A stretch of 64,000 nt of DNA from Onchocerca volvulus (Eukaryota > Nematoda > Chromadorea > Rhabditida > Onchocercidae). The notes under the pieces were generated by a model. It saw only the letters and a program-made list of their open reading frames with translations. It was not told the origin of the DNA and made no database searches. Of this stretch, positions 39,135-52,154 are shown piece by piece (the stretch's first letter is position 1; each line of letters opens with the position of its first letter). Made by a program: the position numbers and the translations under genes. The DNA is taken from NCBI GenBank assembly GCA_000499405.2, contig HG738139.1:5480616-5544615 (forward strand), in the 5' to 3' direction.

Positions 39135-40812
39135 CTAAAATGATTGCTCTTATTGCTTATCATATCTGAAGGCATAGTCGAAATCATATTTCGGAATATC
39201 CAATTATACGTTTACATATTTCAAATGGATTAATTTTTAGCGAAATAATGAAATATTTAAAGGAACTTGTTTTGCCAATCTAAAGAAAATAAGAAACAGC
39301 ATAAAATATTAAAATAATGTTATTAAGTTATTAAAAAAAAAAAAAAAAATTATCGTAATTGAATAATTATGAAATGAAACTTGCATTTTACTATTGAACG
39401 ATCGGAAAAGAAATCACTAGAAGCAGTGTTAAATATTATCAAATTAATCAGAAATAACATAAACCACATTAATAGTAATTTTAGAAATTTTAAATCATTG
39501 AAAAACTCGATTGAGAACTAGAAATTGTAGGTTCAATCTATTCGATTACTCTTCTGTCTTCGCTTTCCTTGAATGGGGTGAAAATTTTGAATCTCATCTG
39601 AAAATATCTTTGCATTTGTTTCGAACTAGTTGAAATTTGTTAACATTAGTAGAAGAAATCGCTACGACTAATCAAAATGATTCCCATAAATTTACATTTA
39701 TTGTTTTTATTGCTAATTAAGCGATCCTTGAAACATTACGATTACTCACACTCCGCGATCGGAAAACAAATCCCATGGATCAAATACATATGAAAATGTC
39801 GGATTCTGCTGGACAGAAAGAAATTCGGATAAGTTTGCAAGGAGTGATGAGAAAGTGACATTAGGAGAATTATGATGAATGAATAAATCGTAGCGGAAGC
39901 ACAATGACCTCAAGTAATTACAATGCAATAATGATGACATCATCGCAGAAATGTCACATCTGACAACAAAACTATTATCCTCCGTCCTTCCTGTATTGAT
40001 CTTCGTCTTATAATGAATTTTTGAGAAGGAATATGCCGAATGATCGATGATTTATAATTGTACATTTCAATTTTAAATTTCATAAATCCAATTCTGATGT
40101 CAAATTTTGATCTCAATGGACACTCGAAAATGAATGCACAAAATTGAGATGGAGCAAAATCCTGAGTAATCAAAATCTGGCCAAATTGTAGCATTAATTA
40201 CAATTTCTTGTTTTTTATGTTGCTCGCTTGAAGAACTGATTAACTCGATTATTTACTCGACATCGCACAGATTGCATTATCTTACGATGTTAGATATTTA
40301 CTTTCTTTTTTGAGCCTTATCAGTTTAACATTTTCATCAATTTGATATGCAAAATCAAAGATTCTAATAAAAGATCTAATCGGTTTTTTGAATTTTATTT
40401 ATAAATTTCATTCAGTAATCATCCACATGAAAGCAAAATTGTAAAGTGTGCTAAACAAATATATTGTCACATTAGAATCATTTATCATGAATTATTGAGG
40501 AATGGAAAAAATCGGAAATTTATTGAACTCAATAAAAAATGTACGACAAAAAAATCACAAAAAATCACAAAAAAATATGTGCAATGGAATAGGGCACAGT
40601 ATGCTTGGAAAGAAAATTTGTCACAAATGACATATTTAGTTCTTAAATATTTGTTGTTTTCCGCCTATTTGGATTTCACAATGCTTGCTTTATTTTTACG
40701 CATTTCAGGCCTCATTTTGCTCAATAATTTCATTGCTAAATCATTAAGATGTTATTGCAACGCAGTATTTATAGTAATTGAGAGTTATTGTTACAAAATA
40801 TTCAAATTTGGA
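39135..40812. other. Region between the ZP and sHSP genes, possible 5' exon of the ZP gene
   Basis: The ZP signal-peptide exon should lie here. Minus-strand frames 39746-39943 and 39940-40194 are open and richer in G+C than their surroundings, but neither has a phase-compatible splice to 39134. A 17-base motif GATTT(G/C)TTTTCCGATCG occurs near 39766 and again near 39415. Confidence 0.4.
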
Positions 40813-41913
40813 TCACAAAGATAAATGTTTTTTAAATAAAGTAATGGTGAGAATTCCATGCGAATTGATTTTAGTCTCAATGCATTCCGTCATTACATCA
40901 TTCGGTATCACATAACGTCGCTCAAATTGCTTCTTTAAATGAAAGTTTGAAAAGTTAATTTTAACTGGAAATAAAGGTTTACTTTCTCTTAAAATTTGTA
41001 ATTAAAATGACTTCTACTTCTCTCATGGATTGAAATAATTTAATTTCTTGATATTTGGAAATCTTAGAAAGCCTTTTATTTTTACCATGAATTAACAAAA
41101 TTTCTTTAAGTGACTAGATAAAATTAAAATTGTTGCGTTTAATAAATTTGAAATTTCTTTAATACAGTTGTCTGGATACATTTCATTTTCATATGCGGAA
41201 AGTGTCAGAATAAAAATCAAATTGTGTTACCCGGCCATTATTATCAATATGCATTGCGCCAATTTTGAGTTCGTTACCTTCGGTATTCACCTGAACTTTT
41301 ATTAATATGTAAATTAAATGAAAAAAATCCGCTAATGTTAACGTTTGCAATCAAACGAAAAATCAACAATTAATTAATTGTTTATTTAGATAGTTCAGAT
41401 ATTTCCTAACTTTTTTTTGTATTATTTCACCAAAAATATTAAATTTTCTGTGAATAATTCTATGCAAACAAACCGTTATCTCATTTGGTGCGAAATTTCG
41501 TGCATCAATTGATACGGAAAATTTTTCTGTATCATCGATTATCTAAAATATAATCAAATGATAAAGTGATTATTTAAAAATTTAAACTGTTGAACTTTTG
41601 AGTTGGCTAAACGATATAAAGTTAAAAAAAAAAAACAACGATGTGAAATTGAACTTAAGTAATTGAGCGTTTTGTTACAGTCCGCTAGCTATTGTACTAA
41701 TTCAAGCAAAAATTTGTTAAATATTGCAACATTAAGATAACTTTTTCTAGCAAATATAAATTTCTCCTGGAATTTCACCTCACCCACTTGACTGCTGAGA
41801 AGATCTTCATTCCGCAATCGCAAAATTCCGTACGGCAAATAATTTGATGGGCGCCAATGATTGGTAAATGCCGTTGGTACTGCATCACATAGAAAAGATA
41901 CTCGCCGAGACAT
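40813..41913 (-). CDS. Small heat-shock protein (alpha-crystallin/HSP20 family), 124 aa
   Basis: Four exons join in phase 0: 41788-41913, 41474-41542, 41231-41290 and 40813-40932 (TGA). The start at 41913 opens MSRRVSFLCDAVPTAF. After a short N-terminal arm (about 42 residues) the alpha-crystallin domain follows: KFSVSIDARNFAPNEITV, then NTEGNELKIGAMH, then FERRYVIPNDVMTECIETKI, and the near-invariant SHGILTITL. These are the expected beta strands of HSP20 in order. The protein stops five residues after that last motif, so it has no C-terminal extension and no I-x-I motif, which larger sHSPs use for assembly. In family terms it should act as an ATP-independent holdase. The short form resembles the minimal Hsp12-type proteins of nematodes, whose chaperone activity is weak. 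The second exon donor (gtttgt) is acceptable but not strong. Confidence 0.88.
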
Positions 41914-44414
41914 CCTGATCCTTCTGCCCTCTGCTCGGGATTAGGATATTTTGTGCTTGCTGATTTGATTTAAACATTAAAAAAAAAAAATGATATTTCC
42001 ATTTACAGTAATTTGTATACAATAACGAAACTCATTGAGGGAAAGCATAATCGGGGAAAAAAAAAAGAAGATTAGAAAAACAAATATATGCTATCTTTTG
42101 TTGTATAATGCAGTAGGATATATTTTAGATTTGAATGAATATTAAAAGCAGTAGTTTTGAATTATTTTTTAAATATTTTTAGATTTCAGTGAATATTAAA
42201 TATCAGAGTGAAATGCTACCGGTACTGTTTTATATTTTAAACGCTTAGTTTATTCATCCATCGATTTTCAAAGGATATTAGTAAATTTGAGGAAGATTTC
42301 TCGATAAAGAGAGAAAAAGACAAAATTTCTGACTCACTATTGAGTAGAAATGAACAGTTAAATTCGACCGGGGGACATTCAAAATTTGGAGAAAGTAAAA
42401 AATCAATAATTCCTATTTTTTATTATTACACTGTCTGCAGTATTATCGGAATGATCGAAATTATGACTGAAGCAAGATAAAACTCTCGGAAAATAATCTT
42501 TCATCTTCTTCTGCCAAAATCATATGCAATAAAAGCTTCTTTTTTTACCGAAAAGAATCGATTGAAACAAAAACTGCTGCTCGTCCCTTTAATTTTTTTT
42601 TTCCTTTTTTTTGAATTGCAATGCTGTCAATGACAACTGTCAACAACAAGCATACTACGAGCGTTCAATATTTTTTTCGAATGAAATTCTTAGACTTTCA
42701 AGAAGGATGAAGTGAACTCAAAATTTCTTACGAAATTCGAAAATCACAACTCTAAGGGGAATTCTATTCGAGATAAGTAATTAAGCAAGTTCTCAAAAGC
42801 TGTCAAATATCAGAAATTCACAGAATTGTGTGAACTATTGGATATCATTCTAAACATGGCCACATGTATAATGGGAATACAATGGGTGGATAAGATGACA
42901 AGTGTCTTTTTAAAATTCAAAACGATAAATTATAAATTAAACAAACAACGTAATTAATATGAAATGAAACAAGTAATCAATCGTCCCCTTCTCCTATCTC
43001 CTCTCCCGTCATTCAGATGTTATTGAATTTTACATAAACAGCAACTTCTAAACGTATCGATAGCTAAAATATATTTTTCATATGAGAATGACAAATTTAT
43101 GACAGAACTGGATCGGTAGAGAGAACAAATTAACTTGCATTTGGAAGAGAATTAAAATTGAATGGAATAAATCGATGGCTAAAACTCGATTTTTGGAGGA
43201 AAGAAGATTGTCTGTGTTCTTTGTAATTCTCCATTCATGCGGTCTGTTTACCGTTACTAAAATGCGACCTCTACAAAGATTAAGCAACTGTTATGGAATT
43301 TTGGCAAATTGGATTTAACTAGAAAATATCGAGGCAATTTTCGTATATTTATGACGAAATTTATTGTTTTTTCTCATAGTATTATAAATAGTCTGATAGA
43401 GTGTGATCAAAAAATAATTTAATTTGATTTGAATTTAATTAAGTTTCTACTAAATATGATGTACTTTATGTAACAATATCAACAACAATAAAAAATTGTA
43501 TCTAAGAGTACAGCCAAAAATAACCGAAAATAATAACTCCTTTTGTCACTCCCTACCACTCTTGTCAACAAAAATGAGTTTAAAATCCGGTTTTTTATAT
43601 TTGATGTCGAATAATATTTACTAATATTTTTCTCACGGCGCTGCAAGCGAATTTACCGATCGATAGCCGATGTTTAATATATATTCTCTAAATTGAATTT
43701 CATAAAAAATTCTGGAATTTAACATTTACAATTTAATTGTGATTTAAAATTTAAAAAAAATTTAAAAATTTAAAAATTTACATATAAAGAAACTAAGTGA
43801 AATTTTATAATTTTAAGCTAGGTAAAAATTAGGTGAAATTCAATAAGTGAAGTTTCGGTACTGAAACAGAACATTCAACTTCTGGAAATTAAATGTTTAA
43901 ATATGGTTGTATTAGAAAAACTGCATCTTCAAGCTTTTCAGAATATGTTTCAAAAAAACTTTATTTCGGTCGCACAGCCTAAAATTTGCAATTGCATATG
44001 CCCAATTCTACAACTGTTAATTGATTGATTAGATTTGTTGCAATTTATTTTCATTTTAATCAACAATTTACCCATTTGTTTCGATTCACAGACCAAATTA
44101 TAAAGCAACACAGATTTAGTTAAACGTATAATAACAACATCAGTAGCGTGATTGTAGCATCACTTTCTCACTGAAACAAATGAAATCCCAAAATTGGGCA
44201 TGTTTTGTTGAAATTTTCCACGATAAGAACCTTTCAAAGTTCTGGAAAACCGGTAAATTTTCAATAATTTCCGAAAAATTTAATGAAATTTTGAAAATGT
44301 TATAGAATTTTATACAACTTTACAAGTTACTTGTTACTCAAACACAATTAAATCAATCAACAGACTTCCAAATCAAAATTTTTTGAAAGCCAATGATAGA
44401 GATCGAATAAATTT
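41914..44414. other. Intergenic region between the sHSP and flp-24
   Basis: About 2.5 kb with no supported exon. It is AT-rich, and the frames present lack splice signals or domains. The promoter of the sHSP should lie at the left of this stretch; I could not point to a convincing heat-shock element. Confidence 0.55.
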
Positions 44415-45314
44415 TTAATCATCATTGAGATCGCCAATCGGAACATCATATGTTCGAGAACGTTTCCCAAAACGTATCATCATATCTGCTGCACTCGGTA
44501 CACGCTTTACAGTGTATACATCATCATATGGCTTAAATTTAAATAATTAAATTATGCTGGCATCGAATTTTCATTATTTTTAATTGGATTTGCAAAATAA
44601 ATCGCTATTTCTCTTCTGAAGAAACTTGATAGAAATTACAGTAATCTTTCCCGATAGAAATCACATCGGTACTTTTCGAAGGAAATCATAGGTTTTCAAA
44701 TTACTACTTGACAATGAAAAATAACTTCCTATTTCGAAACCATCATATTATTAAAAATTTTAATGTGAAGCAAATTACTTAAAGAAATATTTTTGAAAAT
44801 ATTTGTCAATTTTTTAAACAAAAACGAATTGAATTTCTAACACTCATGTAATATTTCATTGGTTCGAAGCCACCTCGAAATAAAAATTGTCGTGCAAAAT
44901 CGTTGTCTGGAAATAATTACTGCAATAATTATTTTGAAATTCTCATGAATAATTAGATGTATTCATTCGGAAATTAGATTTCGTGGAAGATTATTGCTGA
45001 TGCTGACAATCAGTTCATATTTTTCATTGATGGAAATTTAGCTAAGCAATAAACTTGAAAATCAAATATGATAAAGAAGTCAAGAAGATTTGAAGATATC
45101 ATGGGAAATAAGCCTTCCTGTATCGTTTGAAATAAGGGTATTGATCGAAATTTAGGATTTTATGAAATGAGAAGAACTATCTTTGCAACATTGAAAACAT
45201 TAATAGAATTTGTGAAGGACGAATGAACTAACCCTGCAATCGTTTAGAATCATTGAAACAAAAATGGTTAATGATAAGCAATACTGCTATGATTAATATT
45301 TTTGATGCAGACAT
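44415..45314 (-). CDS. flp-24: FLP-24-type FMRFamide-like neuropeptide precursor, 87 aa
   Basis: Three exons join in phase: 45233-45314, 44842-44906 and 44415-44531 (TAA). The start at 45314 opens a classic signal peptide (MSASKILIIAVLLIINHFC). The middle part reads DNDFARQFLFRGGFEPMKYY. A single peptide is bounded by KR sites: KR, then VPSAADMMIRFG, then KR. The Gly gives C-terminal amidation, so the mature product would be VPSAADMMIRF-amide. This is one FLP per precursor, as in Caenorhabditis FLP-24, whose peptide is known as VPSAGDMMVRF-amide; two positions differ. A 13-residue acidic tail follows the last KR. In C. elegans this peptide is made in the ALA neuron and promotes stress-induced sleep. 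That role is family knowledge and is not shown here. It is too short and split for ordinary frame scans, but the phase agreement and motif are decisive. Confidence 0.93.
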
Positions 45315-48300
45315 TGCAAAATATGATTGGTCTATCAGTAATTAGTCTGAAATTAGTCTATCAGTAATTTGTAAAACTTAATGATGAACGCATGAATGTT
45401 AGAATTCTTCAAATCAATATTTCTATTAACGTACGTTTAAAAGATCCACGAACATTCATTTTATTTATTAAACAATTGAAAAGCATAAAATATCGAAGGA
45501 AGAGTCATACTTTCTCATCTAACGCTTCATCAACTCTAATTTCACGTTTGTTTGGATTTGAAATCATCAAATTAGTAGACAATCACGATAAGTGACATGA
45601 ACCGAACTCACTAATCATTAAGTAAGCGACATTTGCTTGAAAATTAACCGAAGATTTTATCTAAATACTAAAAATGTTAAGGCTAATTAATTATCAGCTG
45701 GGATATTATTCCAATAATTTGTTGCAAAACTCATGATTAAATAAATTTGAGTATGATATTGAACAGCAAAGAACAAAATGATTTATGAAATAATTTTTAA
45801 CAAGCATTCACCCGAAAACTTATACAGGAACAGCCTGCCAGATCAGCAGTAAAAATAAAAATGCAAAAAGTATTTCAAAGTTTTAATCTACCTGACTTGA
45901 TTTAAACTATATTAAATTTCAAGACAGCAGACATACGAATCTAATTTCTTTCCACGCAATTAAATAAACTGATATTCAAATCAAGAAATTAAAAAAGTAC
46001 CATATTTCTACAATGTTTTTTGAAATTTTATTAAGTTACAGAAAAAGTTTTGCCTGGATTCCTTTAAATTGCTAAAAGTTCATCATTTTAACAAACAACA
46101 GATGGAATGAAAATTTTTTTTTCCTTGTTAAGAAATTCTGTTCAAGTAGTAAAGCAATTATTTTCTTGTCGTATGCAACTCATTGAAAATTGCTATAAAA
46201 CAATTTAAATGAAAAACAGATCGGAAAAAAATTGCAGATTAACGAGATAAAATCAATAAATGCCTTAAAAAAGTAAAATTTACAATTATATAAACATGCC
46301 TGAACTTTAATTGCAACCCAAAAACATTGCAATTTTTTGCTGACATGGGTTATTAACCCAATTCATCATTAAATCTCATTACAACAATCCTTCTTGCATT
46401 TTTTTAGATGAGAAGTATGACGTCAGGAAATAATATCTTAGTCATTTTTAGGAAAACTAAAGTTTAAGCTTTTTTCTAAGAAGCTATTCAGTAATTTCCA
46501 ATATTCCCATCTATTAAATAAATTCTCTAGAATGCATTGAATTCAAATCTTTAATATCTGACAAGAATGACATCATGATAGAAACCCAATGTAAATCATT
46601 TTATCATATGGAATTAAAAGTAAATGGCTAGAAAGATCATTCAAACCTATTCAAGACATTGATGTATCACCAACAGAAAATGAACTCAATCCTGCATTGG
46701 TCAGTCTTGATATTCTTGACTTTATAAAACTAAGATGAAAATTGTGATTTTCAAGTGAACTTTGCAGTTAATGTAAATACATTTATTTGATAAATGAATG
46801 ATAAATTAGATGCATATTTAGGAAAATTTCAATATTCGGAATAATTATGAACTATGAAACATTTCAATACATAGAATTCGTTGAAAAATAACTTCAAATT
46901 TAATTGTTTGCAATCTTTATATGGCAATCTTTCCCGGATTTTCAGTGCTTTGCCATTGTCTCTTTTTGATCTGTGCGAGTATAAATTATTCACTGTTCAT
47001 TAAACCATTTATGCTAGAAAAAATTTTAGCTGTAATTATCACAAAAAGAGATTCATTCTTCATATGTCAAAAGATTGAACGAATTATTGTTAGAAAAGCT
47101 GAAGTTGAAGCTTTTTTATAAGAATCCAGTCAGGTACTTAAATTTTAAAGAATTTGAGCTCACTTTAAAATAGATAAATTCAGACTTCGTGACTGTAATA
47201 TTTAATTTCATTTCTTAAATTCAAGCAAAGTGCTAAATTTTTCAAAATCCGAAATGCATAATCAGTTATCTTTCTGCTACATAGCTAATATGAGCAAATG
47301 AATTAATCTATATTTGGATTTTAATTTTCAAAAAGTTCACAAATTTTGTAAAAGAAGTCTAACAAAGGGAAAGAATTAATGCATTTCATCGTACATTTTA
47401 AATATATCACTGAATGATAAAATGATATAAGCATTTATTTCACACAATCTATTTATCAGTGAGAATGCTATCATGCACGATGAAATGCAAAGGAAGTGAC
47501 ACTAAACTTCTGAAGTTTTTAAAACAAAAAGTTGTTTTAGCTCAAGTTTAGATTAGACGAGAAAACGAAAACAATTAAATTGTTTTTCATCCAATTATTC
47601 CTTTTCCTTCTAATTTACTGAACAAATATGCTCAGGAAATGGAGAACCATAAGCTCTCGATTTTTAATCAAGAAATTATCGATTCCTTCAATGATTCCAT
47701 TCTGTAAAATTCTCGCCAAAACAGCTAAAAAAGATTCTGCAATTTACTGCCGCCATATCTGTCTATAATGGAATAATTCGTTCGTTGAATTTCAATAGCC
47801 ATCTGTTATAAAAGTAAGATCATCTTTTTATATGAAATTGGAAACAATATTTCAAATAAATGAGAGATATTAGAATTGCATGTTCATTATTGCAACGAAT
47901 AATTCTTGCAAGTGCAATTGCATGTCACATATGAGAGATCATAAAAGAAGCTTTCTAGAAGAACAAACCAAAAATTATGAAGTATATTAGATGGTACTTT
48001 GCAGTTGTCACAACATTCTATGCTATGATAGATGACGAGACTGATATCCGGATCGATTGGCATCTTAATGTATTTTTAACGGAAATTTAGAGTATAAAAT
48101 ATTTTATATTTTATGTAAAATCAATATAAAATGAAATTTTTTTATGGCTTAAAATTGCTTGAATAAATCTTTCTGACGAGCAAATATGGCAAAAAGTAAC
48201 GAATATATGGAAATATTTCAATTTATAAAATGTCTTTTTCGCTTCCTCCTTAGTTCCATTCGACCTGATAAAGCAATAAATACAAAGTACCACAATGCAT

Positions 48301-51300
48301 TTCACAATTTCTCTTTAGAGTTTTGAGAAATTACTACTAATAGAAAAGAAAATATGAGCGGAAGGATTTTGATATCAGATTCACTTCACATTTCTCTAAA
48401 TATCACAAAATTATTATTTGGATTAAGAATAGGCTGTAGTTTATATTTAACAAAAAAAAAGGTCAAAATATGCAATTGATTCTAAGCCATTTTTTAAATT
48501 GAAAATAAAGTCTTAAATTTTGAATTTTTTCAAATTTCTCATATTTCAAATTATTTTCTGTCTCCAGGGAACTATTACAACTGAAAAAATCAATAATTTT
48601 AATAAATACATCAAAATATTAACTTTCAGATATTTTTCGCTGGAGACTGCAATAAAAATATTTCTCTAATCATAAATAAAAAAAGCTCATTGCAAAATAA
48701 AATTTTCACTGTGATATATCATACTGAAAATAAGTACAGTAATGAAAGAAGGAATTTCATGCACAAAAAATATTTGACAAATTAAATTAAAATTTAGAAA
48801 TCGCAAAGCGATTTTATTACAAATTAATAGTATTATTGATGGATTATTATTATACTTTAACAAAGGAATACTTTGTCAAATTCATTAATCTGAGCATCAT
48901 ACTCTCACAAGTTACTCACTAATTTTTTTACATTCAAATTTTTCAGAATAAAAACAAAAATGAAGAAGTGAAATGATAACTGTCTTTCGGGAGTCTTTTC
49001 CTTCCCAAATGAACAGCCTTTCCAACATCATTATGATAAAGTGCTGATGGATAATCCCTCTTCTGCATTTTCATAAAGATAATCTCGCATGGTTACCAAA
49101 AAAAAACCCGAAGTCTATGATGAATCGCTAAAAATGTTGCCGAAAATATTCGCCCACTCTCATAAATGATATGAATTTCTTTAAAAAAAAAGATTGAAAT
49201 TTGAGATATCACTACCCTTCATGTTCAATTATTTGACAAGGACTCATATTTCCTCAGAAGAATTGATCAATTTATTTGGTTTTTTGATATGAATTATTCC
49301 AAACAATGAAAAGCTATTGAAGAAAAAAAGACTGTTTTCAAAGCTAACAATATTTAGCAAATGAGGAAGAAAAGTGAAATGCACTGTCAGGATTAGTTCA
49401 ATTTATTTCCTTTTCCGTTCTGTTTCAGCTTGTTAGAATTGTTCAAATGCAATCATTCGATTCTAAGTTTTCTAAATAGAAATTTATATTAAAAGAAAAA
49501 TTGTAATTTATGCGGCCTTCAATATTCCTCTGGGGATGTTAAATTAAATATCTTCGAATCTATTTATTGAACTCAATTTCAGCAATTCAATTCCTTAGTT
49601 CATGCTTTAAGAAAATGCCAATACCGATAGCTACAACCATGAAAAGCGATCCAGATTCTGAAAATGAGGATGGTATGATTAGAGAAATTAGTCATCACCA
49701 TTCTTTTCGTTTTAAAAAATTTTGCCACTCCACTTGCAAAGAATAAGTAATTAACAGTTAGGAAGATATATTGCAGTAGAAAATTAAGCTTGAAGGAATT
49801 GGAACAAAAACAAAAATAGCCGAAAAATAAGCATTCGATGTTATTGCTATGTGTAAATTTCAATGACGAATCCAAGTGACAGGAGAACACATAAATGTCC
49901 CATCCGAAATTCATCAACTGTCTCTTTGATGAATAAGGTGAAATGTCAACAATCCATCCCAGCCACTTGTTAATCCATCCGATCTTAGGCAAATGGGTGC
50001 TTTTTGCATCAACAAATATTTCAGTTGTCGAGAAATAAATCGATAGAAGTCACTAATTTCGAGCTCGTAAAAAGCCACCGTCAACTGAAAGTACTATTTA
50101 ATATGTTAAAAGCAATTATTTAATTAATTAGTAAATTGAAAATTTGAAATTATTTTATTTTACTTACCATAATAATTGGCCCTTCATGTTCGATCGTTTC
50201 TAATGATAAAAGTTTTTAAAATTAAAGAAAGGTAATCACCCGTCTCTTCATTTTTCGGGAGTCATTGTTCCAATAGCAACAATATACATCGAAAAACAGC
50301 GAAACGAATTTTTAAGCAGGTTCAATGCATAAATTAATCAAATTTGATTTTCTGTAATTTGTCAAATTTCTGATTAAACCTTGCATATTCCTATTCATTT
50401 ATTCGAAAATACTTTAAGTGATCTTTTTTGTCCAAAACATTTCATTTGAAGGAGAATATAAAGTGTTCTATAAATTTATTCTGTAAATTTTATTTTTGAA
50501 AATCGAAAAAGCAATCGATTTCGCAGGTGTCCCTCAACAAGATAAACATGCTTCAATAATTATGACGCAAAAGTGCCCGAACATTTCTTTATTTTCAACG
50601 TGAAATCATGCGAACTTCTTCAAATATAGTTAATTTGTAATATCATAAATAAGTGTTAAATAGAAGAAAGGTACTATCATAAATTTTGATTGTTAATTGA
50701 AAAATAAGCAATCCAGAAATTCATGTTCAAGCAGAACTTTTGTTTTTTTATTTCTGTCAAAGCGCTATGAAAATTATCAAAAAACATCAGAGTGGAAAAC
50801 TTATGTCTGTTGGCACGATGACTAGTAAAACGATCAGTTGTGATGCAAGTCAAGAAAAGTTCGATTCTTGAGAGTATCTTAGTATAATTGTACTTTAGTT
50901 TTGCATTATTATGTTCTCATATCAGTTAGTATCCTATTCGCTGAAAATTGGAATTTGTGAACAACGTGCATTTAATTAATTTTTTAGCAGTGAGTCTAAT
51001 CAGTTGTGAATTTTCTGAATTTTTCGCGATAAGTTTTAAAATGTATAAGTCCAGTTAATGTAAGTTTATGCCTTTTAGGCCTGATTAGTCCTTCTTATAA
51101 TTGGAATTGGGTAGAGAAACACAGGAGAACTACAAGAAGAATAAGATAGATTTCAAATCTCTATAAATTCTTTTGTCTCACTTGTTGAGCAAATTTTGTT
51201 GAATTCATATTACTTGACAATTAACTTTGTTTGCTTTCTGGATAATTTCTATTTAGCGACAACCATTCATCATATTTATTATTTTGTTTGCTGCGTGCAC

Positions 51301-52154
51301 TTGCAAATTATTTCTTTATTGCACCAAATTTCTATCAAAAAAGAAACCAAATAAGTCGCATTCAAATCAGTAAAAGTCTTTTTTGGAAACTTGAAATTTA
51401 TAAGAAGAAAATCAAAACAAAAAAAAAAAAAAAAACCCTTGTAATAGTAGAAAGAAACATTCAACAACTCAGCACAAAGTCTTACCGATATTTGTAAACC
51501 TAGACCGTAACCGTAACAAAGAGTCATTACGAACTTTTAATTCACTAAACTACAAAAAATTTTTTTGAAATATTAAATCTAAATAATTGTCACAAATTTG
51601 CAATTTTTCTCTTCAGGCCAAAATATCAATTTTTTTTTTTTCACATGGGAAATGGCAGACAATATGACTATTATAAACACACACACATTATAATTTACAT
51701 TGAAAAAATATTTATTAAACAGCAGAAAATTAAAAATTGAGCGTAACACGAAAAAATAGACCGAAACAAATATCAAACAAAATCTGAACTTTGAACTATA
51801 CCTAAAAGTTATCAGTTAACTATCAACCAGCTCAAAAAGAAAAATCATTCCTAGCATCTTTAGATAGGATATCTTTAAAGCAACAATATTTTTGAACATT
51901 ATTTTCTTTAACTGATGGACTGGTCTCCAATGTATGATATAACCGGGATACTGTCATTTTTGGGCATTACTTATGATGCCAAAACTAATTAAAGTCAAAG
52001 GTAAGCCAAATTTTCTTAATTTCAACATTTCACAATCGTATCCAGTATTTAAAGTGTGATCTAAAATCCCAACCTCCTATGACATTCCATAATTTTCAAT
52101 GTTTAAAACAATTTTGCTGTGAACAAGAATCATTAAACTTCAATAGTTCTTCAG
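45315..52154. other. Gene-poor stretch between flp-24 and the Hox gene
   Basis: About 6.8 kb with no exon I can support. The longest frame (49600-49992, minus, 130 codons) has no recognisable domain and no splice context. The one structured element is the hairpin at 47380-47489. Regulatory DNA for the flanking neural and patterning genes is plausible here. Confidence 0.5.
47380..47489 (+). ncRNA. Candidate hairpin RNA (pre-miRNA-like)
   Basis: The ends TGCATTTCATCGT (47380-47392) and ACGATGAAATGCA (47477-47489) are perfect 13-bp inverted repeats. Inward, imperfect pairing continues through CAT/ATG, CACTGA/CAGTG and GATAAA/TTTATC, leaving a terminal loop of about 30 nt. The length (110 nt) and mismatched long stem resemble a microRNA precursor. 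I do not recognise any known mature sequence in it. It could also be a small inverted-repeat element. Confidence 0.4.

Noticed and set aside
40495..40824. 109-codon plus-strand frame with a hydrophobic part
   Set aside because: It overlaps the end of the sHSP on the other strand, has AT-driven composition and no splice context or domain.
49600..49992. 130-codon minus-strand frame with hydrophobic segments, considered as a chemoreceptor exon
   Set aside because: No family motif, no acceptor/donor pair in phase, and Phe/Ile-rich composition typical of chance frames here.
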